A DNA stretch of 5,347 bases from DATEGZ01 sp035279905 (GCA_035279905.1 DATEGZ010000207.1:1-5347); one strand, 5' to 3'; numbered from the stretch's first letter, positions 1-5,347 are shown. Translations and numbers: made by a program. Notes: generated from the letters alone by a model not told the origin.

Positions 1-78
1 CCACCTTCGGCTCGCGCGGTGGGATGGCCGCGCGCACCGTCTGCGTCCGTTGCCGCGTGACTAGTCGCCGGAGGATCT
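1..78. other. Left-edge stretch with no supportable gene
   Basis: No gene can be supported here. Two plus-strand frames close quickly (TGA at 58-60, TAG at 62-64). The third stays open to about 154, but it then runs into the repeats described below. On the minus strand one frame has G/C-rich third positions and a possible GTG start reading off the left edge. That gives only about a dozen residues, with no Shine-Dalgarno sequence and no recognisable motif. The stretch may be the start or end of a neighbouring gene, or plain spacer. Confidence 0.4.
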
Positions 79-122
79 GTTACCGATGTCCCTTGCCGCT
101 CTTGTTACCTCAGTCCCTTGCC
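79..122. repeat. Two direct copies of a 19-bp unit
   Basis: The unit GTTACC-NNN-GTCCCTTGCC occurs at 79-97 and again at 104-122, so the period is 25 bp. The two copies match at 16 of 19 positions, and all three differences fall in the central NNN. A GTACC at 124-128 follows at about the right distance and may be a decayed third copy. Similar TACC-rich words continue to about 254, which suggests the whole tract grew from related short repeats. No coding or regulatory role is evident. Confidence 0.7.
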
Positions 123-128
123 TGTACC

Positions 129-222
129 GTACGTCAGGTACCTGGAACGAACTAGCGCTGGCCAACTTTCCTTTGGCAAGAAAAGTTGACGAGCGTCAGC
201 TCGTTCCTCGTACCTGACGTAC
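129..222. repeat. 94-bp imperfect palindrome downstream of the peptidase gene
   Basis: Positions 129-173 pair with 178-222 (each pair sums to 351). Of 45 positions, 37 are Watson-Crick pairs and one is a G-T wobble. The outermost 13 bp are perfect (GTACGTCAGGTAC against GTACCTGACGTAC), and runs at 144-150/201-207 and 163-169/182-188 are also perfect. The central loop is only about 4 nt. Smaller stems nest inside it, for example 189-194/199-204. On the minus strand it begins 22 nt after the peptidase stop codon, so as RNA it could protect the 3' end or help end transcription. There is no T-run, so I do not call it an intrinsic terminator. Its shape also fits a small non-autonomous mobile palindrome. 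Confidence 0.8.
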
Positions 223-237
223 CTGTCGCACCTGAAA
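211..237. repeat. Three-unit 9-bp tandem repeat
   Basis: TACCTG at 211-216, TACCTG at 220-225 and CACCTG at 229-234 are spaced exactly 9 bp apart, with ACG, TCG and AAA as the linking triplets. The array overlaps the right arm of the 94-bp palindrome and ends just before the peptidase stop codon. A further TTACCT at 249-254 lies inside the last codons of that gene. Confidence 0.55.
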
Positions 238-244
238 AGACACC

Positions 245-1975
245 TTACTTACCTAGCAACCCTTTCGCCGTCGCGAAGTTCGGCTCGATATCCACGGGCA
301 CGTCCGTCAACCCGTCGAGGATCTTTTTGATCTCCGGCCGCACGTTGACCATTTTCTCGAGCAGCGCCTTCGCGCCGGCGTAGTCGCCGGTCGCCTGAAT
401 CGTCATGATGTCGTGCGTCAGGCCGGCGACGGCGTCGCGGATCTTGCCGTCGACGACCGACAGCGTGCCGTCGGCACCCACTGCGACCGCGCCGTGGTCG
501 AGCAGGTAGTTGAGCTGCAGCGCGATGCCCTTGCCGTGCGCGTCCGTGAAGCCGAAGCGGATCGATCGAATCGCCGACGCGACGAACGTCGTGTACATCG
601 TTTTTGCGACGTCGGCGGACACGACGCCCTTGTCGGCGAGCTGCTGGAGCGCCCAGAGACCGGAGATGTCGGCCTTGGCTTCCTCGAGCGCGGAGTACTG
701 ATCCTTCAGCGCGAGGCGCACCGCTTCACCCGTGCCGCTCACCTGGTGCGGTCCGAGCCCGTGCATCAGCTCGTGCATCACGGTGTGCGTGAAGAACGCG
801 TCGAACGACAGCCGCGCGCGCTCGGACGCGGCCATCGCGCGGCCGCCAATCGGCACGAGAACTTTCTGGAACTTGGCGTCCTGCACGTTCTTCAGCATCA
901 CCCGCTTCGAGCCCTTCTCGCTGATCACGCGATCGTCGTTCGGCAGGTTGTACGCCGTCGTCTGGACGCCGCGGTTGCCGTCGCCGGACGCGAAGACCAG
1001 ATCGACGACGCGCAGCGGCGCGAAGGCGCCGAGCTTCGGGTTGCGGTACTTCGGGTCGATCGGCAGGGCGCTCTCGAGGCCCTGGAGCTCGGCGTTGAGC
1101 ACGGCCAGCTTCTTCGTCTCGGCGTCGTCGCGCACGGCGATGAACGCCTCGAACGCCGCCTTGTAGCCGAACCACTCGTCTTCGTACGTCTCGTACGGGC
1201 CGATCGTCGGTTCGACGGACGCGTCGAGCTCCATCCACGCGATGTCGCTCGGGTAGTAGTCGTTGGAGAGAAACGCGCCGGCGCGCAGGTCGAGATACTT
1301 CTTGAGCGTCGGCTGCGTCGTGAGCGCCGCGGCTTGTCGCAGGTGATCCGCGGCCACGACGAGCGCGTTGCGGTAGTGCACGTTGTACGGCACGGACGAG
1401 AGGCGGCCGTCGTTGCCGCGCCGGATGACGCTGAAGAAGCCCACCGCGTCGGCGCGCGCCTGGCCGCGCAGTCCGGCGACCCACTTCTCGACTTCGTCGC
1501 GCGTCGAGTCCGCGGGATAGAAATTCGCTTGCGCCAGCTTGGCCGGAATGCCCGCGGCTGGATCGAGAAACGACGCGTTGTCGTCGAGCCGCGACCACGG
1601 GCCCTTGTTGATCAGAAAGTAGTGGAGCCTTGCCTGGCCCTCGGGCGTGCGATCGGCCGCCAGCCCGGTGAGCACCGTCGCGTTTCCGGCCCAGACCTGC
1701 TCGAGAAACAACCCGTCCATCACCTGCGCGGCGCGCACCATTTCGGCGAGCGCGTTGCGCTCGTTCTCGGGCAGCGCGCTTGCCTCCGCCGTAATGTCGA
1801 CGGGGGCAAATCGTCTGGTCTTCGCCTCGAGTGTTGACAGGACGCTGGACACCGGCGCGGCGGGTGGCGGCGCCGGTTGCGCGCAGTGGACGTTCAGCGC
1901 CGCGCAAACGCAGGCAAACGCGCCGCGGCGCCAGGCAGCGCGCGGGGTAACAGCAACGTGAATCGCATCATGCAT
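245..1975 (-). CDS. Secreted M49-like zinc metallopeptidase (dipeptidyl-peptidase III-related)
   Basis: The product has 576 residues. The zinc site is readable: HELMH at 401-405, followed by GLGPH, then EEAKAD at 431-436. By analogy with dipeptidyl peptidase III, H401, H405 and E432 would bind zinc and E402 would be the catalytic base. The active-site helix has plain HExxH spacing rather than the HExxxH (HELLGH) of classical M49 enzymes; this is how I recall the bacterial M49-like branch. The C-terminal third, with an HGKG element near 480, a GDY near 530 and VPVDIEP near 559-565, fits that branch. The N-terminus has two arginines (16-17), a hydrophobic stretch (about 18-29) and a Pro/Ala-rich segment, suggesting export to the periplasm or cell surface. 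A Cys at 31 is preceded by N-V-H, a poor lipobox, so lipidation is doubtful. ATG at 1975 is the only plausible start. No good Shine-Dalgarno sequence is seen, only AGG 3 nt before the ATG. The substrate cannot be inferred. The gene diverges from aceE with 100 bp between the start codons. Confidence 0.9.
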   Translation of the reverse strand: MHDAIHVAVTPRAAWRRGAFACVCAALNVHCAQPAPPPAAPVSSVLSTLEAKTRRFAPVDITAEASALPENERNALAEMVRAAQVMDGLFLEQVWAGNATVLTGLAADRTPEGQARLHYFLINKGPWSRLDDNASFLDPAAGIPAKLAQANFYPADSTRDEVEKWVAGLRGQARADAVGFFSVIRRGNDGRLSSVPYNVHYRNALVVAADHLRQAAALTTQPTLKKYLDLRAGAFLSNDYYPSDIAWMELDASVEPTIGPYETYEDEWFGYKAAFEAFIAVRDDAETKKLAVLNAELQGLESALPIDPKYRNPKLGAFAPLRVVDLVFASGDGNRGVQTTAYNLPNDDRVISEKGSKRVMLKNVQDAKFQKVLVPIGGRAMAASERARLSFDAFFTHTVMHELMHGLGPHQVSGTGEAVRLALKDQYSALEEAKADISGLWALQQLADKGVVSADVAKTMYTTFVASAIRSIRFGFTDAHGKGIALQLNYLLDHGAVAVGADGTLSVVDGKIRDAVAGLTHDIMTIQATGDYAGAKALLEKMVNVRPEIKKILDGLTDVPVDIEPNFATAKGLLGK

Positions 1976-1992
1976 GTGCCTAATTTTGCACG

Positions 1993-1998
1993 CATTTA
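1993..1998 (-). promoter_or_regulatory. Possible -10 element for the peptidase gene
   Basis: On the minus strand this reads TAAATG, a moderate match to TATAAT, about 17 nt upstream of the peptidase start codon. It would give a very short leader. No convincing -35 accompanies it. It overlaps the left end of the palindrome at 1997-2011. Confidence 0.2.
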
Positions 1999-2011
1999 CC
2001 CGGGCCGGGTA
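1997..2011. promoter_or_regulatory. 15-bp palindrome in the divergent promoter region, candidate operator
   Basis: TACCCGG-g-CCGGGTA is a perfect 7+1+7 inverted repeat. It ends where the -35 of the aceE promoter would begin, about 22 bp before the -10, and overlaps the candidate -10 of the peptidase gene. A dimeric repressor bound here could shut both promoters. It does not resemble the AATTGGT-N3-ACCAATT site of E. coli PdhR. Chance GC-rich symmetry is the main alternative. Confidence 0.4.
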
Positions 2012-2033
2012 TCCTCGATCCTTCCGGCGGGAC

Positions 2034-2039
2034 TACAAT
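2034..2039 (+). promoter_or_regulatory. -10 element of the probable aceE promoter
   Basis: TACAAT matches the sigma-70 consensus TATAAT at five of six positions and stands out as AT-rich in a GC-rich region. Transcription would start near 2046, leaving a leader of about 30 nt before the aceE ATG. The -35 position (about 2011-2016, ATCCTC) is a poor match, so the promoter may be weak or need an activator. Confidence 0.45.
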
Positions 2040-2061
2040 AGACCGGATGTTCTCTCACCTC

Positions 2062-2066
2062 AGGAC
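2062..2066 (+). promoter_or_regulatory. Ribosome binding site of aceE
   Basis: AGGAC lies 9 nt upstream of the ATG at 2076. It supports this start over the upstream in-frame ATG at 1974, which has no such site and overlaps the start codon of the divergent gene. Confidence 0.6.
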
Positions 2067-2075
2067 GGCTTCATC

Positions 2076-4751
2076 ATGAAGAATCTCGCGCCAACCGATG
2101 CCGCGGCTCTCGAAGCGGTCGAGACCCGTGAATGGCTGGAGTCTCTCGACTACGTGTTGCGGCAGGGCGACAAAGCCCGCGTCGTGCGGCTGCTCGATGC
2201 GCTGCGCGCGCGAGCGCGCCAGTCCGGCATCAAGGAAGCGTTCACGTCCACGACGCCCTACATCAACTCGATTCCGCCGACCGAGGAAGTGCCGTACCCG
2301 GGCGACCGCGAGATCGAGCGGCGCATCAAGAGCCTCGTGCGGTGGAACGCGCTCGCGATGGTCATCCGCGCGAACCGCGAGTCGGACGGCATCGGCGGCC
2401 ACATCTCGACGTTCGCCTCGGCCGCGACGCTCTACGAGGTTGGCTTCAATCATTTCTTCCGCGGCAAGAACGCCGGCGCCGACGCGGATATCGTGTACTA
2501 CCAGGGCCACGCGTCCCCGGGCGTGTACGCGCGCGCGTTTCTCGAGGGCCGCTTCGACGAGACGCACCTGCACAACTTCCGTCACGAGCTGCGCGCGGGG
2601 GGCGGACTCTCGTCCTACCCGCACCCGTGGCTCATGCCCGACTTCTGGGAGTTCCCGACGGTCTCGATGGGCCTCGGGCCCCTCATGGCGATCTACCAGG
2701 CGCGGTACGCGAAGTACCTCGAGAACCGCGGCCTCAAGCCCGCCTCCGATCAGAAGATCTGGGCGTTCCTCGGCGATGGCGAGACGGACGAGCCCGAAGC
2801 GCTCGGATCGATCTCGCTCGCCGCGCGCGAGAAGCTCGACAACCTGATCTTCGTCATCAACTGCAACCTGCAGCGGCTGGACGGTCCGGTCCGCGGCAAC
2901 GGTCAGATCATCCAGGAGCTCGAGGCCGTGTTCCGCGGCGCGGGCTGGAACGTGATCAAGTGCCTGTGGGGGTCGGACTGGGATCCGCTCCTCGCGCAGG
3001 ACACCGAGGGCGCGCTCGTGCGCCGCATGGGCGAGGTCGTTGACGGCGAGTACCAGCGGTACGTCGTCGAAGACGGCGCGTACCTGCGCAAGCACTTCTG
3101 GGGCGAGGATCCGCGCCTGCTCGAGATGGTGCGGCACCTGTCGGACGACGACCTGCGCAAGATGCGCGTCGGCGGCCACGACCCGCAGAAGGTCTACAAC
3201 GCGTACCGCTCGGCCGTGCAGCACCGCGGCCAGCCGACGGTCATCCTCGCGCGCACGATCAAGGGCTACGGCCTGGGCGAGGCGGGTGAGGGCAAGAACA
3301 TCACCCACCAGCAGAAGAAGATGAACGAGACGGATCTGCGCACGTTCCGCGATCGCTTCAACGTGCCGATCCCGGACGACCGTATCGCGGCCGCGCCGTT
3401 CTACCGGCCGCACGAGGGCAGCGCCGAAGTCGCTTACATGAAGAAGCGGCGCGACGCGCTGGGCGGCGTGGTGCCGAAGCGTGTCGTCACGTCGCCGGCG
3501 ATTCACCCGAAGATGGAAGGCATCTTCGACGAGTTCGACAAGGGCACTGAGGGTCGCAAAGCGTCGACGACGATGGTGTTCGTCAAGATGCTGGCGAAGC
3601 TCCTGCGCGACAAGGAAATCGGCAAGCTCGTCGTGCCGATCGTGCCCGACGAAGCACGCACGTTCGGCATGGAGTCGCTCTTCCGCGCCGTCGGCATCTA
3701 CTCGAGCATCGGCCAGCTCTACGAGCCGGTCGACATGGACACGCTGCTCTACTACAAGGAAGCGAAGGACGGGCAGATCCTCGAAGAGGGCATCACGGAG
3801 GCGGGATCGATCTCGTCGTTCATCGCGGCGGGCACCGCGTATGCCACGCACGGCGTCAACACGATTCCGTTCTTCATCTTCTACTCGATGTTCGGCTTCC
3901 AGCGCGTCGGCGACTTCATCTGGGCGGCGGCGGACGCGCGGGTGCGCGGCTTCCTGCTCGGCGGCACCGCCGGCCGCACGACGCTCGCCGGCGAGGGCCT
4001 GCAGCATCAGGACGGCAACAGCCAGACGCTCGCGCTCGCGGTACCGACCTGCCGCGCCTACGATCCCGCGTACGCCTACGAGCTCGCGGCGATCATCGAA
4101 GACGGCATCCACAAGATGTACGGCGATGGCGAGCAGGCGTTCTACTACATCACCGTGATGAACGAGCAGTACGACATGCCGGCGATGCCCGAAGGGGCGC
4201 GCGAGGGCATCATCAAGGGCCTGTATCGGTTCAGCGCCGCGCCCGCGAAAGCCGGCGCCGCGCGCGCGCAGCTCATCGGCAGCGGCGCGATTCTCAACGA
4301 GGTGCGCCAGGCGGCGGACCTGCTCGCGAAGTACGGCGTGGCCGCCGACGTGTGGAGCGCGACGAGCTACAACGAGCTCTACCGCGACGCGCACCGCGTC
4401 GAGCGCTGGAACCGGCTGCATCCGGCGGAGAAGCCGCGCGTGCCGTACGTCACCGCTTGCCTCGGCAAGACGGAGGGCGTCGTCGTCGCCGCGAGCGACT
4501 ACCTGAAGAGCCAGGCGGACATGATCTCGCGCTGGGTCGGCCGGCCGGTCGTCACGCTCGGCACCGACGGCTTCGGCCGCAGCGAAGACCGGACGGCGCT
4601 GCGCACGTTCTTCGAGGTCAACGCGCGCTACATCGCCGCCGCGACGCTTTCGGCGCTGCTGTCGGAGAAGAAGATCGACGCGAAGGTCGTCGCGCAGGCG
4701 TTCAAGGAGCTGGAGATCGATCCGGAGAAGAAAGATCCGGCGATCTCGTAG
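2076..4751 (+). CDS. aceE: Pyruvate dehydrogenase E1 component, homodimeric type
   Basis: AceE decarboxylates pyruvate on thiamine diphosphate and transfers the acetyl group to the lipoyl arm of E2, feeding acetyl-CoA to the TCA cycle; it acts in the cytoplasm. The 891 residues match the E. coli enzyme in length (887) and along the chain. The cofactor motif is GDGETDEPE at 233-241 with INCNLQ at 261-266, giving D234, N264 and Q266 as the expected Mg/diphosphate ligands. Further landmarks are GGHISTF with H109, QGHASPGVYARAFLEGR with H145, GKNITHQQKKM with H411, the activating glutamate E575 in EGITEAG, and LQHQDG with H644. These correspond to E. coli H106, H142, H407, E571 and H640. One small oddity is N648 where I expect His (DGHS). 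The start at 2076 is chosen from family length and the AGGAC site; an in-frame ATG at 1974 would add 34 unlike residues. aceF follows after 176 bp, probably in the same transcript. No pdhR-like regulator gene is seen. Confidence 0.98.
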   Translation: MKNLAPTDAAALEAVETREWLESLDYVLRQGDKARVVRLLDALRARARQSGIKEAFTSTTPYINSIPPTEEVPYPGDREIERRIKSLVRWNALAMVIRANRESDGIGGHISTFASAATLYEVGFNHFFRGKNAGADADIVYYQGHASPGVYARAFLEGRFDETHLHNFRHELRAGGGLSSYPHPWLMPDFWEFPTVSMGLGPLMAIYQARYAKYLENRGLKPASDQKIWAFLGDGETDEPEALGSISLAAREKLDNLIFVINCNLQRLDGPVRGNGQIIQELEAVFRGAGWNVIKCLWGSDWDPLLAQDTEGALVRRMGEVVDGEYQRYVVEDGAYLRKHFWGEDPRLLEMVRHLSDDDLRKMRVGGHDPQKVYNAYRSAVQHRGQPTVILARTIKGYGLGEAGEGKNITHQQKKMNETDLRTFRDRFNVPIPDDRIAAAPFYRPHEGSAEVAYMKKRRDALGGVVPKRVVTSPAIHPKMEGIFDEFDKGTEGRKASTTMVFVKMLAKLLRDKEIGKLVVPIVPDEARTFGMESLFRAVGIYSSIGQLYEPVDMDTLLYYKEAKDGQILEEGITEAGSISSFIAAGTAYATHGVNTIPFFIFYSMFGFQRVGDFIWAAADARVRGFLLGGTAGRTTLAGEGLQHQDGNSQTLALAVPTCRAYDPAYAYELAAIIEDGIHKMYGDGEQAFYYITVMNEQYDMPAMPEGAREGIIKGLYRFSAAPAKAGAARAQLIGSGAILNEVRQAADLLAKYGVAADVWSATSYNELYRDAHRVERWNRLHPAEKPRVPYVTACLGKTEGVVVAASDYLKSQADMISRWVGRPVVTLGTDGFGRSEDRTALRTFFEVNARYIAAATLSALLSEKKIDAKVVAQAFKELEIDPEKKDPAIS

Positions 4752-4755
4752 GTTC

Positions 4756-4799
4756 CGCCCTTCGATAAACTCAGGGCGCCCCGAGCCAGTCGAGGGGCG
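4756..4799. repeat. REP-like inverted pair of 23-bp palindromic units
   Basis: Unit A (4756-4778, plus) has stem CGCCCT/AGGGCG and loop TCGATAAACTC. Unit B (4777-4799, read on the minus strand) has stem CGCCCC/GGGGCG and loop TCGACTGGCTC. The units share a 2-bp junction, match at 17 of 23 positions and keep the loop pattern TCGA-N4-CTC. One stem pair changes from T-A to C-G in both arms, which preserves pairing. The element starts 4 nt after the aceE stop codon. As I recall, units of the form CCCTTCGA-N-CTCAGGG are widespread REP-like repeats in environmental bacteria. It has no T-run, so mRNA 3'-end protection or attenuation is more likely than intrinsic termination. Confidence 0.75.
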
Positions 4800-4801
4800 G
4801 G

Positions 4802-4893
4802 GTTCCGGGGTTCGGAACGAGCGAGCGGTAGCGAGCGAGTCGCGCGAACGGCGCGGGGATCGTGGGGCCCCCGCTAGTGAGCGCGTAAGGGGG
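4802..4893. repeat. GC-rich stretch of small stem-loops between aceE and aceF
   Basis: Several short stems follow one another: GTTCCG/CGGAAC (4802-4807/4813-4818, 5-nt loop), CGCGC/GCGCG (4841-4845/4851-4855), and CGCT/AGCG (4872-4875/4880-4883) flanked by CCCC and a G5 run at 4889-4893. GCGAGCG occurs twice in direct orientation (4821-4827 and 4831-4837). No open frame with a convincing start crosses the gap. The segment looks like part of a composite intergenic repeat together with its neighbours on both sides. Confidence 0.5.
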
Positions 4894-4917
4894 TCCGCGG
4901 GGGCGGAGCCCCCCGGA
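4894..4917 (+). promoter_or_regulatory. Strong hairpin overlapping the aceF ribosome binding site
   Basis: TCCG (4894-4897) pairs with CGGA (4914-4917). After a single bulged C at 4898, GGGGGC (4899-4904) pairs with GCCCCC (4908-4913) around a GGA loop. This makes ten nearly all-GC base pairs ending 10 nt before the aceF ATG. Three bases of the GGAG Shine-Dalgarno sequence lie in the 3' arm, so folding would reduce ribosome access. The G5 run at 4889-4893 can alternatively pair with CCCCC at 4868-4872. Confidence 0.55.
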
Positions 4918-4918
4918 G
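4915..4918 (+). promoter_or_regulatory. Ribosome binding site of aceF
   Basis: GGAG lies 9 nt before the ATG at 4928 and is followed by an A/T-rich spacer (AATAAATCG). It is the only Shine-Dalgarno candidate for aceF and is partly buried in the preceding hairpin. Confidence 0.65.
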
Positions 4919-4927
4919 AATAAATCG

Positions 4928-5347
4928 ATGCCAGTGGAGTTCAAGATCCCCGAGCTCGGAGAGAACGTCGACAAGGGCGACGTCGTCCGCGTGCTGGTGA
5001 AGCCGGGCGATGTCGTGAAGGCCGAGCAGTCGGTCCTCGAGCTCGAAACTGACAAGGCGACGATCGAGGTGCCGACGTCGGTGGCCGGCAAGGTCACTGA
5101 GGTCAAGGTGAAGCCGGGCGACAAGGTCAAGGTCGGCCAGGTGGTGCTCGTGATTGAGGGGGCCTCCTCCGCTTCCGCATCCGCGGAAGCTACGGAGGCC
5201 AAGGCCGCCGCTGCGCCTGCGCCGAAGGCCGAAGCGCCGACCGAACCGCCCAAGCCCGAGCCTCCCAAGTCCAAGCCCGCGCCCGTCGTCGACATCACGA
5301 GCGGCCGGCCCGCGCTGGCCCCCGCGCGTGTGGACGCGCCCGCGGCG
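4928..5347 (+). CDS. aceF: Dihydrolipoyllysine acetyltransferase (PDH E2), 5' part, cut by window edge
   Basis: The frame is open for 140 codons to the window end with no stop. Residues 1-77 form a lipoyl domain: it opens MPVEFKIPELGEN, carries ETDKATIEVP with the lipoylated lysine at K43, and closes with VKPGDKVKVGQ and VLVIEG. From about 78 an Ala/Pro/Lys-rich flexible linker begins, as expected before a peripheral-subunit-binding domain and the acetyltransferase core, neither of which is in the window. E2 receives the acetyl group from AceE on K43 and passes it to CoA in the cytoplasmic complex. Position after aceE makes E2 far more likely than a lipoamide dehydrogenase with an N-terminal lipoyl domain, but the visible part alone cannot exclude the latter. 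ATG 4928 is the only sensible start, because TAA at 4886-4888 closes the frame upstream. Linker codons 79-91 coincide with a 40-nt hairpin and use GCT and GCA alanine codons more than the surrounding genes do. Confidence 0.93.
   Translation, partial: MPVEFKIPELGENVDKGDVVRVLVKPGDVVKAEQSVLELETDKATIEVPTSVAGKVTEVKVKPGDKVKVGQVVLVIEGASSASASAEATEAKAAAAPAPKAEAPTEPPKPEPPKSKPAPVVDITSGRPALAPARVDAPAA
5161..5200. repeat. 40-nt palindrome inside the aceF linker coding sequence
   Basis: GGCCTCC (5161-5167) pairs with GGAGGCC (5194-5200), and GCTTCCGC (5171-5178) with GCGGAAGC (5183-5190). The loop is ATCC, with a 3x3 internal mismatch (TCC against TAC) between the two stems. That is 15 perfect base pairs in 40 nt. 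The element is in frame and encodes an Ala/Ser/Glu-rich piece of linker directly after the lipoyl domain. A REP-like insertion tolerated in a flexible linker is the likely explanation; low-complexity drift is the alternative. Confidence 0.7.

Noticed and set aside
79..128. CRISPR array
   Set aside because: There are only two 19-bp units with a 6-bp gap and an internal variable triplet. No spacer-length intervals and no cas genes are present.
86..217. Small plus-strand frame (ATG at 86, 43 residues) preceded by a GGAGG at 70-74
   Set aside because: The Shine-Dalgarno-like sequence is tempting, but the frame runs entirely through the direct repeats and the 94-bp palindrome, and its stop lies in the palindrome arm. 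The product has no recognisable character.
186..383. Plus-strand frame of 65 codons over the end of the peptidase gene
   Set aside because: It lies mostly antisense to conserved C-terminal codons of the peptidase, with no ribosome site or motif.
413..1837. Long plus-strand open frame (474 codons) opposite the peptidase gene
   Set aside because: The product is Arg/Val/Glu-rich without motifs, and it is antisense to a gene with a clear zinc site. Such shadow frames are usual in GC-rich DNA.
1974..2075. Upstream extension of aceE to the ATG at 1974
   Set aside because: The extra 34 residues do not look like an E1 N-terminus. The stretch holds the probable promoter, and the ATG overlaps the start codon of the divergent gene. 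ATG 2076 has a ribosome site and gives the family length.
2055..4421. Minus-strand open frame of 788 codons opposite aceE
   Set aside because: It is fully antisense to an intact, strongly conserved AceE. Its Arg/Ala/Val/His-rich composition is what reverse-reading GC-biased codons produces.
4756..4799. Intrinsic terminator between aceE and aceF
   Set aside because: There are stable stems but no T-run on either side, and aceF follows in the same direction without a visible promoter of its own.
4771..5298. Minus-strand 175-codon frame across the aceE-aceF gap and the aceF start
   Set aside because: It is antisense to a clear lipoyl domain, covers the hairpin-rich spacer, and its Ser/Thr/Gly-rich product shows no family resemblance.

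Overview
This is a GC-rich bacterial window carrying three genes, two complete and one cut by the right edge. Two complete genes diverge from a 100-bp promoter region: a secreted M49-like zinc metallopeptidase on the minus strand (245-1975), and aceE on the plus strand (2076-4751), the single-chain E1 of the pyruvate dehydrogenase complex. The 5' part of the E2 gene aceF follows from 4928 and runs off the window. High GC, strong G/C bias at third codon positions, an acidobacterial-looking peptidase and abundant small palindromic intergenic repeats suggest an Acidobacteriota-type organism. That assignment is inference from general resemblance; no rRNA or marker gene is present to prove it.

Layout. 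1-244 is non-coding as far as I can tell. It holds two direct copies of a 19-bp unit, a three-unit 9-bp tandem repeat and a 94-bp imperfect palindrome just past the stop of the peptidase gene. 245-1975 is the peptidase. 1976-2075 is the divergent promoter region, with a near-consensus -10 for aceE and a 7+1+7 palindrome that may be an operator. 2076-4751 is an intact 891-residue AceE with its thiamine diphosphate and catalytic motifs. 4752-4927 is a 176-bp gap full of hairpins: an inverted pair of REP-like 23-bp units starting 4 nt after the aceE stop, and a strong hairpin whose 3' arm reaches into the aceF ribosome binding site. 4928-5347 encodes the first lipoyl domain and the start of a flexible linker of AceF. 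A 40-nt hairpin lies in frame inside that linker.

How the genes work together. AceE decarboxylates pyruvate on thiamine diphosphate and reductively acetylates the lipoyl-lysine of AceF, which hands the acetyl group to CoA. The two genes are probably one transcription unit, with a lipoamide dehydrogenase gene possible beyond the edge. The peptidase has no evident link to this pathway beyond sharing the promoter region.

I see no previously undescribed multi-gene system here. The unusual content is in the repeats: a REP-like inverted pair showing stem covariation, a palindrome apparently absorbed into the AceF linker, and a long palindrome behind the peptidase gene.
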